Source of the DNA: Candidatus Hydrogenedentota bacterium
GTDB taxonomy: Bacteria > Hydrogenedentota > Hydrogenedentia > Hydrogenedentales > CAILVY01
Direction of reading: 5' to 3'
Length of the DNA stretch: 64,000 bases
NCBI GenBank assembly: GCA_903837785.1
Contig: CAILVY010000362.1
Span: forward strand, 31,616 to 95,615
Part shown: one piece after another, positions 35,991 to 44,502 of the stretch
Numbering within the stretch: the first letter of the stretch is position 1
Layout: the number at the start of each line of letters is the position of its first letter
Made by a program: the position numbers and the translations under genes
Notes under the pieces: generated by a model
Database searches by the model: none
What the model saw: the letters and a program-made list of their open reading frames with translations, nothing else
Told to the model about the DNA's origin: nothing

Positions 35991-37748
35991 CTACAGGGTT
36001 GGGCGCGCCACGGCAAGCCTGCATGCGGCGCGGCGCAAGCCTTCAAAGAACAACACACTCAGAGCGAACTGCACCGCAAACGTGATACCCGCTGATATGG
36101 CGGGATTGAACCCCCACGGAGCAAGGCCCGCCTTGCTTGCCAATTGGATGTTCACGGAACCGATCGCCAAGAGCAGAAACAAGGCCGCAAAGAGAGGGAC
36201 AGCGGAGGCCAGCACAGCGCCCAACACTCTTCCCTGCCACGATCTTGACGAGAAGTTGACGAGGGCGCCGCATGACGCGAGGTGAAACGTGGAAAGCACC
36301 GAGAGAGGATAGAACCTCACGGGATTCGCGGTCACAGTCACTGCGTCAAGACGGAACAGCACATAGGCGCCATGGAACGAGGCAAGCGCCATTCCAGCGA
36401 TTACCGCGAGCACGATGGACTGCACCTTGGCCCCGCTCTTGCCCATCCTGACGAGTGCGATGGCCAACCCGAGACCGGCGAGCGCGGCAAGGATGAAATG
36501 CGTCCCTGAATCGGGCGCGTACAGCGTCAACAGGGCAGCATCCAGAGAATCCAGGATTGTGTCACTGCATTTCCAGAGTGCCGGCGCACGTTCCGCAAGG
36601 CTGCACACGAAATCCCGGCCGTCACTGCCGTAGAGCACGCACTTGTCCTCGCCGAAGTTGGCAATCTGAAGGCGCGAATTGCTGAACACGTCATCCTGCG
36701 AAACCGAGGTGACGCCGATCACGCTGACGAAACCGTAGCCGGCAGCGCCGGCAATGCGCAACGGGACGATTCCCGAGGATGTGGGATGAACGGAGATGAT
36801 GCGCGACTTGCCTTCGATGCGGTCGCCAGTGATCGTGTAGGGCGGCTCTGGGCGAAAGGCAATGCGCGGATCGCCCAGGAGGCAATACCCCGCGACTTGC
36901 GCGTTTCCGCGGAGGCCTTCCCTCAATACGGATACGGCCGTGCCCACGGGAAATCCCGGCCACGTGAGCGAAAACGGCGCCTCTCCCTTCATTCCCCAGC
37001 CCGACATCGGACTGATGAAGTACCCCGCATAGGCGGCCGCGCCCCGCTCAATGAACTCAAGGGCAATGCTGCGCCCTTCCCAGATGCGCAGGGTCTGGCA
37101 GCCCCGCGAGTCTGCTATCAAGGGCCGCAGCGGGGGCACGTCCCGGCTCTCAATAGCGCTACCCGCTTCATCAAGTGTGAACTGCACAGCGCTGCCGTGC
37201 CCGTTGAAGACAAAGTAGTCCGTGGATTGCAGACGGGCGAGAACTGCCCCCTTGTTGAGCGTGCTTTCTTCGCGACTGTCGTCCCTCAGATGAATAATCC
37301 CGGCGCGTCTATGGCTCGGCCGATTCTGCGTATTGACGATAAGGACATCCTGTCCTTTGACGCCTTGGGCGCGGCGATACAGTTCCCGGCTCGTTTCCAG
37401 CGACCGGCCCGTGATGAGCCCCACCGCAATCGAACGGCCGCCTTCACGGAGTTGGGCGCCAAACTCGGCCAGACGCTTGTCGGACAGGCGTTCCGGCGCC
37501 ACCACCCAGAGCAGAAAGAGTGGCGATGGCGCCAAGGCATCCTCCAAGGTTTCCGCCAGAAGGAGCCGCTCCTCTTGGGCGATCTCCCGCGCCAATGCAG
37601 TGTAGGGATCATCGGGATACGCCAGAACCACGGTCCGAAGAACGGGAAATGCCTGTGGAGCGGCTGAGGAAGGACCCTGGCCTCTGGTAGCATCTGCCGC
37701 GCTTGCCGCGACGGCTGCGATGATGAACCCCGACAAGAAGCTGCACAT
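35991..37748 (-). CDS. Membrane-anchored gingipain-like (C25, caspase-fold) cysteine peptidase
   Basis: 585 residues from the ATG at 37748 (GGAAGAGG upstream), with a signal peptide at ~1-22. The extracytoplasmic domain (~40-330) has the clan CD dyad: His184 in VFNGHGS and Cys217 in ADSRGCQT. The 33-residue spacing equals that of His211/Cys244 which I recall for gingipain RgpB. C25-like features follow: IERGAAAYAGYF, SGWG, and YCLLGDPRIAF. A beta-rich stretch then leads to about five transmembrane segments from ~420 to the end, which is not usual for secreted gingipains. The AckA-PduL fusion follows 52 bp downstream on the same strand, so they may be co-transcribed. Cleavage specificity (Arg/Lys or other) is unknown. 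Confidence 0.72.
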   Translation of the reverse strand: MCSFLSGFIIAAVAASAADATRGQGPSSAAPQAFPVLRTVVLAYPDDPYTALAREIAQEERLLLAETLEDALAPSPLFLLWVVAPERLSDKRLAEFGAQLREGGRSIAVGLITGRSLETSRELYRRAQGVKGQDVLIVNTQNRPSHRRAGIIHLRDDSREESTLNKGAVLARLQSTDYFVFNGHGSAVQFTLDEAGSAIESRDVPPLRPLIADSRGCQTLRIWEGRSIALEFIERGAAAYAGYFISPMSGWGMKGEAPFSLTWPGFPVGTAVSVLREGLRGNAQVAGYCLLGDPRIAFRPEPPYTITGDRIEGKSRIISVHPTSSGIVPLRIAGAAGYGFVSVIGVTSVSQDDVFSNSRLQIANFGEDKCVLYGSDGRDFVCSLAERAPALWKCSDTILDSLDAALLTLYAPDSGTHFILAALAGLGLAIALVRMGKSGAKVQSIVLAVIAGMALASFHGAYVLFRLDAVTVTANPVRFYPLSVLSTFHLASCGALVNFSSRSWQGRVLGAVLASAVPLFAALFLLLAIGSVNIQLASKAGLAPWGFNPAISAGITFAVQFALSVLFFEGLRRAACRLAVARPTL

Positions 37749-37939
37749 CCGTCCTCTTCCTTGTCCGGCTTGCCCGCCGGCCATCTTCCGGCCCGGCGTC
37801 ATGCTAATAGAATGAGCGGCGCACGCACAACAGGCAACAAGAGAACAAGGAATCGGCTATGTTTCCGTTCCGCCCGACTGCCCTGCCCCTGTTGCGCTTG
37901 GAGTTTGAATCCAGGCGCCCTCCTGACGCAACGGCCTCG

Positions 37940-37968
37940 TTGTCGCTTCGTTGCCGCAATGCTATACT
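37940..37968 (+). promoter_or_regulatory. Sigma-70-type promoter of metallophosphoesterase gene
   Basis: TTGTCG (37940-37945) and TATACT (37963-37968) with a 17-bp spacer, 33 bp before the ATG at 38002. It is the best promoter match in the 253-bp region between this gene and the divergent C25 peptidase. Confidence 0.55.
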
Positions 37969-38001
37969 CCAAGTGACATCCGCCATGCGGAACGGGGTGG
38001 C

Positions 38002-39615
38002 ATGAAGCCAAAGGAACGAACAGCGGCGGGGGGGAGGCGGTCAAGCGCCGGGCTCATATTCGTCTTGCTCCACGCCGCGGCCGTGTTGAATCTCGCGGTC
38101 TTTTCACTTGTCCTCTGGCTCCTCAGACCGTTCTGGTCGCCAATCGACGATTCCCTGGCCGCCTTGCTGGGGAGGAGTCTCCCCTGGACCTCCATGGTCT
38201 TCGCCTTTGCGGCAGTCCTGTCTTGCCTGTTGGCTGCCCTCTTGAGGCGATACGCAGGCGCGCTGGTTGCCGGTGAGCGCCGCCTCACGATCTTTGTCTT
38301 GGCTCCCGCCGCCGCGGTTGTCGCACTCATCGGCGATGTCTTGCTGTTCAAGCTGTTTGAAGAGCTCGAAAAAGACAGCTTGCTCCTCCCACTTCGCGCG
38401 CTCGAATTCGGTCCACATCTCCTCATCTTCGCGGGGCTCGCGCTGCTCATGCTCATTCTGCCGGATCTCGCCTGCTGGAAGTCGCGGCGTGTACGCGGCG
38501 CTGCCTTGGGCATCCTGACAGGCCTGCTCATCATTGCATTGTCCAGGCCATGGCCGCCCCGTATTGTCGCGGGCCCTTGGCTGGAATTCTCGGGAAACGG
38601 AGGCATAACTGTTTCCTGGATGACCGACCGGCCCACCCTGGGCTGGGTCGAGTATGGGCCCGGCTTGTGCCAACGTGCCCAGTCATTCCAGTCCGGCCTC
38701 AACGACGCTGACCGCCGGGTGCATCGCGTCTCCCTGACGGATCTTCCGGCGGGAACCAGGATTCCGTATCGCGTCGTTTCTCGGGACGTCCGTGCCATCG
38801 AACCCATGGGGGTCCGGCTGGGGACGACGACCGCCAGTGCTCAGCATGCGCTCGGCATTCCCGGCAATGATTCGGAGGAAGTCTCCTTCGTGCTCTTCAG
38901 CGACCTTCACGAGAGTTTCCATTTACTGCCGGATTTGCTGAACTCTGTTGATTTGACCCACTGCGACTTTGTTGTATTCAACGGCGATACGCTTTTTCAG
39001 GTCCACAACGAGTATCAGGTGCGCCGCTTCCTGAAGACCGTCTCCAGACAGTTCGCGGCCGACCTGCCCTTCATTTTCGTCCGGGGCAATCATGACGCCA
39101 CCGGCGCGTTTGCCCGGCGCCTGCCGGACTATATCGGCTTCGCCGGGAGCCCCTTCATGGGATGTCTGCGGGTCGGGCCAGTCGCACTCCTCGTCCTGGA
39201 CACAGGCAGCGATCAGTACAGGGTTGATGCAGAGACGCCTGCCATGATGGATTTCCCCGGTTGGCTGGAGGAACAGAAGCGAACGCTGAACCCCCTCCTA
39301 CTGAGCAACGAGTGGACCGAGGCCCCCTTTCGAGTTCTCAGTTGTCACATTCCTGTCGAAGCCGGGGATCCCAATTGGCAGCCCCTGATGACGGAAGGGG
39401 GGCTCGACCTGGAATTGGCGGCGCATATTCACACAACAAGGTTAACCCCGGGAAACGGCCGTCCAGCGGTCTTGACTGCCAGCGGAGAATCCTGGTTCAA
39501 CCCCGGGTCATATCCCGCCTACCTGGTGACGGCGACCCGCCGGAAGATTGTCGTGGAGAAACTGTTGCCCGGTGGAAAGAGAGAGGGGTTGTGCGAAATC
39601 GCTCCCGCGAAGTGA
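38002..39615 (+). CDS. Membrane-anchored calcineurin-like metallophosphoesterase
   Basis: 537 residues from the ATG at 38002 (GGGGTGG upstream; the ORF start at 37951 lies upstream of the predicted -10). Four hydrophobic segments (~18-190) come first. A small beta domain like the purple acid phosphatase N-terminal domain follows (LEFSGNGGITVSWMTDRP, ~200-285), then the phosphoesterase: SDLHE, NGDTLF, VRGNHD, CHIP, and AHIH where GHxH is usual. These supply the two-metal site. The catalytic part should be outside the membrane. It diverges from the C25 peptidase gene. Substrate unknown; related proteins hydrolyse phosphomonoesters or diesters. Confidence 0.85.
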   Translation: MKPKERTAAGGRRSSAGLIFVLLHAAAVLNLAVFSLVLWLLRPFWSPIDDSLAALLGRSLPWTSMVFAFAAVLSCLLAALLRRYAGALVAGERRLTIFVLAPAAAVVALIGDVLLFKLFEELEKDSLLLPLRALEFGPHLLIFAGLALLMLILPDLACWKSRRVRGAALGILTGLLIIALSRPWPPRIVAGPWLEFSGNGGITVSWMTDRPTLGWVEYGPGLCQRAQSFQSGLNDADRRVHRVSLTDLPAGTRIPYRVVSRDVRAIEPMGVRLGTTTASAQHALGIPGNDSEEVSFVLFSDLHESFHLLPDLLNSVDLTHCDFVVFNGDTLFQVHNEYQVRRFLKTVSRQFAADLPFIFVRGNHDATGAFARRLPDYIGFAGSPFMGCLRVGPVALLVLDTGSDQYRVDAETPAMMDFPGWLEEQKRTLNPLLLSNEWTEAPFRVLSCHIPVEAGDPNWQPLMTEGGLDLELAAHIHTTRLTPGNGRPAVLTASGESWFNPGSYPAYLVTATRRKIVVEKLLPGGKREGLCEIAPAK

Positions 39616-39771
39616 CACTCTGACCCGGACACCCGTTCGCACGGCCCGTTTTGAAGTCAAGTGCCGGAACGGCGTAAAAGGGAGCGTCTCGGAAGACAGA
39701 TGGGGGTTCAACCTTTCCGGAGCATGTGAAGGAGCGTGTGGAATGCAGGACGGCCAGGGAGACTCGCAAGC

Positions 39772-42195
39772 ATGAATAAGAATGCCGCATGGATAACGAT
39801 CACGATCTCCGCGCTTCTGTTGGCCCAGTCGTCGACAGCAGACAATTCGGAGAAGAAGCTGCGTATCGTCGTATTCGGCGCGCATTGTGATGATCCAGAG
39901 ACGGGCGCGGGCGGACTCGTGGCGCAGTTGACCCAGGCAGGCCATGAAGTGATCCTGGCCTATGCCGCCACGTTCCGCGGCGACCGCAAGATTGACGGCG
40001 AACCCGAGGACACAGTGCGCCGCCGGGAATCCACCGCGGCCTGCAATGTCCTTGGCGCCAAACCCTACTTCTTCCCCTACGACATGGCCACGCTCACGGC
40101 CGATCCGGCCACTGCCAGGCAATTCTACGACTGGATCAACGGGGTCAATCCGGACATCGTTTTGGCCCATTGGCCCCTGGATACACACCCCAACCACCAG
40201 GTGGTCGGCGCGCTGGCCTGGCAGGCCTACCGCCACGAGGGCGGCTGGTCGTTGTACTACTTTGAAGTGCTCACGGATACGCAGTCCATGAGCTTCCGGC
40301 CTGACGTGTACGTGGACATCGCGCCGGTCATTGACCGCAAGAAGGAGGCGGTTGACTGCGTTGTGAGCCAGGACCCGAAGGAACTGTGGGACCTGCACGA
40401 CACCATGCATCTCGCGCGCGGAAGGGAATGCGGCTGCGAACGCGCCGAGGCCTACTTCCTCGTCGAAGCCAAGCCGGGCTCGGCCTTGCTCCCGTTGCCC
40501 GTCAGGACCCGTTCCGACTGTCCTGAAGCCCGCGGTCGTCAGCAAGAGAATCTCGACCGGGGATTGGCCGCAATGCCCCTGGACAAAGGAGTCTATTTGT
40601 GTTGGCGCCTCTTCAAGAAGGACTTCCCGGGACTGGCCTTCAATGTCTATCGCGCTCTCGACTCCGGCGTTGGCGAGAAACTGAATGAGACGCCGATCGA
40701 GAAGACGACAGACTTTACGGACGTCTCTGCGCCCCCCGACAAAGACAAGACGTACTGGATTGAGCCGCTCCTCTACAAGATGCCGCAGGGAATATCGAAG
40801 AAAGTGAACGTAAACGCCGGCGCAGCGGCGACGCCCTTCCGTTCCATCAAGCTCAACGGCGACTATGACGTGCAGAAAGTCGGCATCGGCGATCTCGACG
40901 GCGACGGCCGTTATGACTTCGTTCTCAAGCAGCCCGATGCAAACGTGGATCCCGGCAATTCCTACTGGAATCCCAGCCCGGGCACATACAAGCTCGAAGC
41001 CTATCTGCAGGACGGCGCCTTCCTCTGGCAGAAGGACCTGGGCTGGTCCATCGAACAAGGCATCTGGTACTCCCCCTACGTCGTCTATGATTTTGACGGC
41101 GACGGAAAGGCCGAGGTGGCTGTCAAGACCGGCGAGGGCGACCCGCGCCAGGACGAGGGCCGTGTCAAGGCCGGCCCCGAGTACGTGTCCCTACTGAATG
41201 GCATGACGGGCGAAGAACTCACCCGTGCGCCGTGGCTGCCCCGCCTGGACGTCTACAAGCTCTCCAGCCGGAATCAATTGGGCGTGGCCTTTCTGGACGG
41301 CAAGACGCCGCATCTCATGATGGCCAGAGGTACTTACGAAGACATGCGCCTGGCCGCGTTTCGCTTCCGCAACGGCGCTTTGGAATGCGTTTGGGAGTGG
41401 TCCAACGCCGGAGAACCCAAGACGTTTTGGGGGCAGGGGGCCCATTTCATGCATTGCGCGGACATCGACGGCGACGGCCGCGACGAAGTGGTCCTGGGCT
41501 CCTGCGCCGTCGATGATAACGGCAAAAGCCTCTGGGCCACCGGCCTCGGCCATCCCGACCACTGCTATCTGGGCGAAATCGATCCCGCCCATCCGGGCCT
41601 GGAGATTTACTACGGCATCGAAGGCGAACGCGCGGAACGGGACAAGAACGGCCTCTGCCTCGTGGACGCCAAGACCGGCGCTTTGCTCTGGGGGCTCGAT
41701 GAACACACATGGCACGTGCATGCCTCAGGACTGTGTGCCGACATCGACGCCCGTTATCCCGGCCTCGAATGCTACAGCGGCGAGACGGATATGCCCAAGG
41801 AGAAGCCCCACCGCTGGCTGCGCGCCGCATACGGCCAGATGCTGGCCAGGGAAGACACTTGTGACATGGGCCTTTCGCCTCGAACCGCATTCTGGGACGC
41901 CGATCTCCAGCGGGAACTCATCAACGATTCCCGCATCTACAAGTTCGAATCCGGCGCCGTCTGTCTCGAACCCATCGCCGGCCGCCAACTGGCCTGGGCC
42001 GACCTGTTTGGCGATTGGCGCGAGGAAGTCATCACGGGCCTCCCCGGCGAGCTGCGCATCTACTCGACCTCGATCCCGGCCGCAGACCGGCGCCCCTGCC
42101 TCATGCAGGACCCGCTGTACCGCCAGGACGTGGCGCATCTCGCCATGGGCTATGCACAACCGCCCATGCTGTCCTACGGGCTTGCCGGATACTGA
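39772..42195 (+). CDS. PIG-L/LmbE-type deacetylase fused to PL11 rhamnogalacturonan lyase
   Basis: 807 residues from the ATG at 39772 (AGGGAG 10 nt upstream), with a signal peptide at ~1-24. Residues ~30-215 are a PIG-L family zinc deacetylase (AHCDDPETGAGG, HWPLDTHPNHQ). Residues ~240-807 are a PL11 lyase: RQQENLDRGLAAMPLDKGVYLCWR, then an eight-bladed propeller with calcium loops (GDLDGDGRYD, YDFDGDGKAE, ADIDGDGRDE) and the terminal CLMQDPLYRQDVA/GYAQPP motif. PL11 cleaves the rhamnogalacturonan-I backbone by beta-elimination. The PIG-L domain could remove N- or O-acyl groups; which one is not readable. It starts the plus-strand cluster and is 54 bp before the next gene. Confidence 0.9.
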   Translation: MNKNAAWITITISALLLAQSSTADNSEKKLRIVVFGAHCDDPETGAGGLVAQLTQAGHEVILAYAATFRGDRKIDGEPEDTVRRRESTAACNVLGAKPYFFPYDMATLTADPATARQFYDWINGVNPDIVLAHWPLDTHPNHQVVGALAWQAYRHEGGWSLYYFEVLTDTQSMSFRPDVYVDIAPVIDRKKEAVDCVVSQDPKELWDLHDTMHLARGRECGCERAEAYFLVEAKPGSALLPLPVRTRSDCPEARGRQQENLDRGLAAMPLDKGVYLCWRLFKKDFPGLAFNVYRALDSGVGEKLNETPIEKTTDFTDVSAPPDKDKTYWIEPLLYKMPQGISKKVNVNAGAAATPFRSIKLNGDYDVQKVGIGDLDGDGRYDFVLKQPDANVDPGNSYWNPSPGTYKLEAYLQDGAFLWQKDLGWSIEQGIWYSPYVVYDFDGDGKAEVAVKTGEGDPRQDEGRVKAGPEYVSLLNGMTGEELTRAPWLPRLDVYKLSSRNQLGVAFLDGKTPHLMMARGTYEDMRLAAFRFRNGALECVWEWSNAGEPKTFWGQGAHFMHCADIDGDGRDEVVLGSCAVDDNGKSLWATGLGHPDHCYLGEIDPAHPGLEIYYGIEGERAERDKNGLCLVDAKTGALLWGLDEHTWHVHASGLCADIDARYPGLECYSGETDMPKEKPHRWLRAAYGQMLAREDTCDMGLSPRTAFWDADLQRELINDSRIYKFESGAVCLEPIAGRQLAWADLFGDWREEVITGLPGELRIYSTSIPAADRRPCLMQDPLYRQDVAHLAMGYAQPPMLSYGLAGY

Positions 42196-42249
42196 AGATC
42201 GAACGGGAACATTGGCCTGCGGGCCGGGATCGAAGGAAGGAGGACGTCC

Positions 42250-44439
42250 GTGACACGCTTACGTGCATTTCGAGCCCCCGCGGCAGTGCTCGGAGGTGCG
42301 GCGGTCATGATGATCTGCTGCGCGGCCGCGGCGTCAGACCCGCCGGCGAGCTTTGCGCCCTCACCCGGCATGCCCATATGCATGCCGGGCGCTTCCCGCG
42401 TCCACAGCACGGCGCTGCGGGAGATCGCGGCGGCATTTCACAATGTTCGTCCGGAAGAGCTGCGTCGCGTCGCCGATGACGCCCCGCAGGCGGGCAGCCT
42501 CTTCGTGGGCCTGCTGGGCGAATCAAGAACCGTGCAGGATCTGGCGCGCCGCGGCAGCATCAATCTTCATAATCTCCCTCTGGATTCGGACGCCTTTGAA
42601 TTGCTCGTGCAGGACGGCGTCCTCTATCTGATCGGCAATACCCCGCGCGGCATGCTGCACGCCGTCTATGAGTTTCAGGAACTCGTGCGCGAAGGAGCGG
42701 TGCTCACTGCGGAGACGCGCCGGCAGGGCGTCTTCCAAATCAGACAGCGCTACTTCCATCAACGATTCGACGGATGGCCGGGAGAGCCCGCCGACATTCG
42801 TTACATCAGCCATCTCGGCGCGAGCCACTGCCTGCTGACCCACGACTGGAGCGGCGACCTCCGCCATCTGCAGGCCTACGTGACAAGCACCGTCTTCCCC
42901 AACGCCATTGATCCCGGCGCGGTCGACTCAAACCGGGCCGGGTTGCGGGGCATGATCGAGGCCTGCCTCGACTACGGGCTCGAACCGGCCCTCTGGATCA
43001 CCGAATTCCCTTGTCAGGGCGGCCCCTGGGTGCCCGAGCCGGCGCGGCAGCAATTCCTCACGCGCTTTCCCGGGGACGTACTCAGCGAGTGCGGCACGTA
43101 TCAAGGCAAGGTCCTGTGCTTCGGACACCCGATGGTTCAGGAGTTCTATCGCGACCTCATCTCCCGGTTCTTCAAAGAATTCCCCGAGATATCCACGCTG
43201 TTTCTCTTCGGCCTCGACTCCGGGGGCGAGTTCTGCGATCCGCAGCAATGCGAACGATGCCGCGGCATGAGCAAGTTTGAGCAGCGCGACCGCCTCATCC
43301 GCTTCCTGCTCGACGAAGGGCACAACGTCCGCCCCGGCCTCCGCGTTCTCACCACCGGATGGGGATGGGCAGGCGATACGGAACAGTTCCTCGCCCGGCA
43401 ACGGCAACTGCCGTCGGACAGCGGCCTGTATCTCGCCGCGGAAACTGACGGATGGCAACCGGAACGCCAACGGCACGACTTGCTCTTCAGCGCGCGCGCC
43501 GTGTGCCGCGAACGGGGACAGGCTTTTGTCGGCTACGATGATCTGCACTGGGGCGACGACTCCGTCCACGACTTGAACGATATTCAGGACTATCCGATGG
43601 GCATTGGCGCGAAGATTCGCCGCTGGCACGAATTGGACGTGGACGGCGTCTTTGATCACTGGGGCGGATTCAACAAGGATATCTCCTGCAACTCAATCGC
43701 CTGCCGCGCCTTCTTCCTGAATCCGCTGCAGGACCCGGAAATCGTCTGCCGGAGCATCGCCCTGCATCAATTCGGCGAAGCGGCCGGTCCGTCCGTCCTG
43801 CAAGCCTGGAAATCGCTCGAACGCGCCCACGCCACGCTCTCGAATGCCTGTTCGTGGGCCCCCACCCAATGGCCCGGGTGGTATCCCGGGCGCGAGTGCG
43901 CGCCTGTGCCCGAAGACTTCGAGAAATGCGGCGTAAAGGGCGGGGAACCGCCGAGAATGGCCGCATCAATCCTGTACAACCCCCCCGAGCTCGCAGAGCG
44001 CCTCCAACGCGTCGGCGATGCGTGGCGGATGGCCTTCCCCCACTACGAACAGGCCATCAAGCACATGCACGAGGCGGCGGAAAAGGCGGACGACGTTCCC
44101 GTATTCTACAGCTACTGGTGGTCCGGCGATGCAAAGAGCCCCTCGCGGCGCGAACATCTCCGGAGACAGGGCATCTATCTGGAATCCATGGCTTTTGTGG
44201 GCCGCGAAATCGGCATTCATTTCAGCCTCAATGCCCTCTATGAGCGCGTGCAGCACGATCCGGACGCGTATCGGGAACAGGCGAAGCCCCTGCTTGCCGA
44301 GGACGTTCAAGCCTGCCGCGAAACGGCCGATCTGTTTGACAGGCTGAAGCGGCAATGCGATGACAAACGGGCCGGCCGCGATTGGGCAACGCTGTATCGC
44401 GCGAAAGCAGAACGCATCAAGACGTACTTGGAGCCGTGA
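42250..44439 (+). CDS. Secreted TIM-barrel glycosidase-like protein with GH67/GH20-type N-domain
   Basis: 729 residues starting at a GTG at 42250 with AAGGAGG upstream; the N-terminus is signal-like (AAVLGGAAVMMICCAAAAS). Residues ~90-150 resemble the small alpha/beta domain before GH67 and GH20 barrels (DGVLYLIGNTPRGMLHAVYEFQELV). A barrel-like region follows, with FLFGLDSGGEFCD, a CERCRG cysteine pair, and HWGGFNKD, and then a helical C-terminus. I cannot assign it to a numbered GH family. Alpha-glucuronidase or hexosaminidase-type action is a guess. It lies between the PL11 fusion and the sialidase-like gene with short gaps, so it is probably co-transcribed. Confidence 0.72.
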   Translation: MTRLRAFRAPAAVLGGAAVMMICCAAAASDPPASFAPSPGMPICMPGASRVHSTALREIAAAFHNVRPEELRRVADDAPQAGSLFVGLLGESRTVQDLARRGSINLHNLPLDSDAFELLVQDGVLYLIGNTPRGMLHAVYEFQELVREGAVLTAETRRQGVFQIRQRYFHQRFDGWPGEPADIRYISHLGASHCLLTHDWSGDLRHLQAYVTSTVFPNAIDPGAVDSNRAGLRGMIEACLDYGLEPALWITEFPCQGGPWVPEPARQQFLTRFPGDVLSECGTYQGKVLCFGHPMVQEFYRDLISRFFKEFPEISTLFLFGLDSGGEFCDPQQCERCRGMSKFEQRDRLIRFLLDEGHNVRPGLRVLTTGWGWAGDTEQFLARQRQLPSDSGLYLAAETDGWQPERQRHDLLFSARAVCRERGQAFVGYDDLHWGDDSVHDLNDIQDYPMGIGAKIRRWHELDVDGVFDHWGGFNKDISCNSIACRAFFLNPLQDPEIVCRSIALHQFGEAAGPSVLQAWKSLERAHATLSNACSWAPTQWPGWYPGRECAPVPEDFEKCGVKGGEPPRMAASILYNPPELAERLQRVGDAWRMAFPHYEQAIKHMHEAAEKADDVPVFYSYWWSGDAKSPSRREHLRRQGIYLESMAFVGREIGIHFSLNALYERVQHDPDAYREQAKPLLAEDVQACRETADLFDRLKRQCDDKRAGRDWATLYRAKAERIKTYLEP

Positions 44440-44502
44440 GGCGCGCTCGAGCGCCGGAACGACCTCGGAGACTTGGCACTGACTCGATGGAGGAGCACTG
44501 GC

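Noticed and set aside
39616-39771. Promoter TTGAAG-N18-TAAAAG before the PIG-L/PL11 gene
   Set aside because: Both boxes are weak matches in high-GC DNA and the spacing is not optimal.
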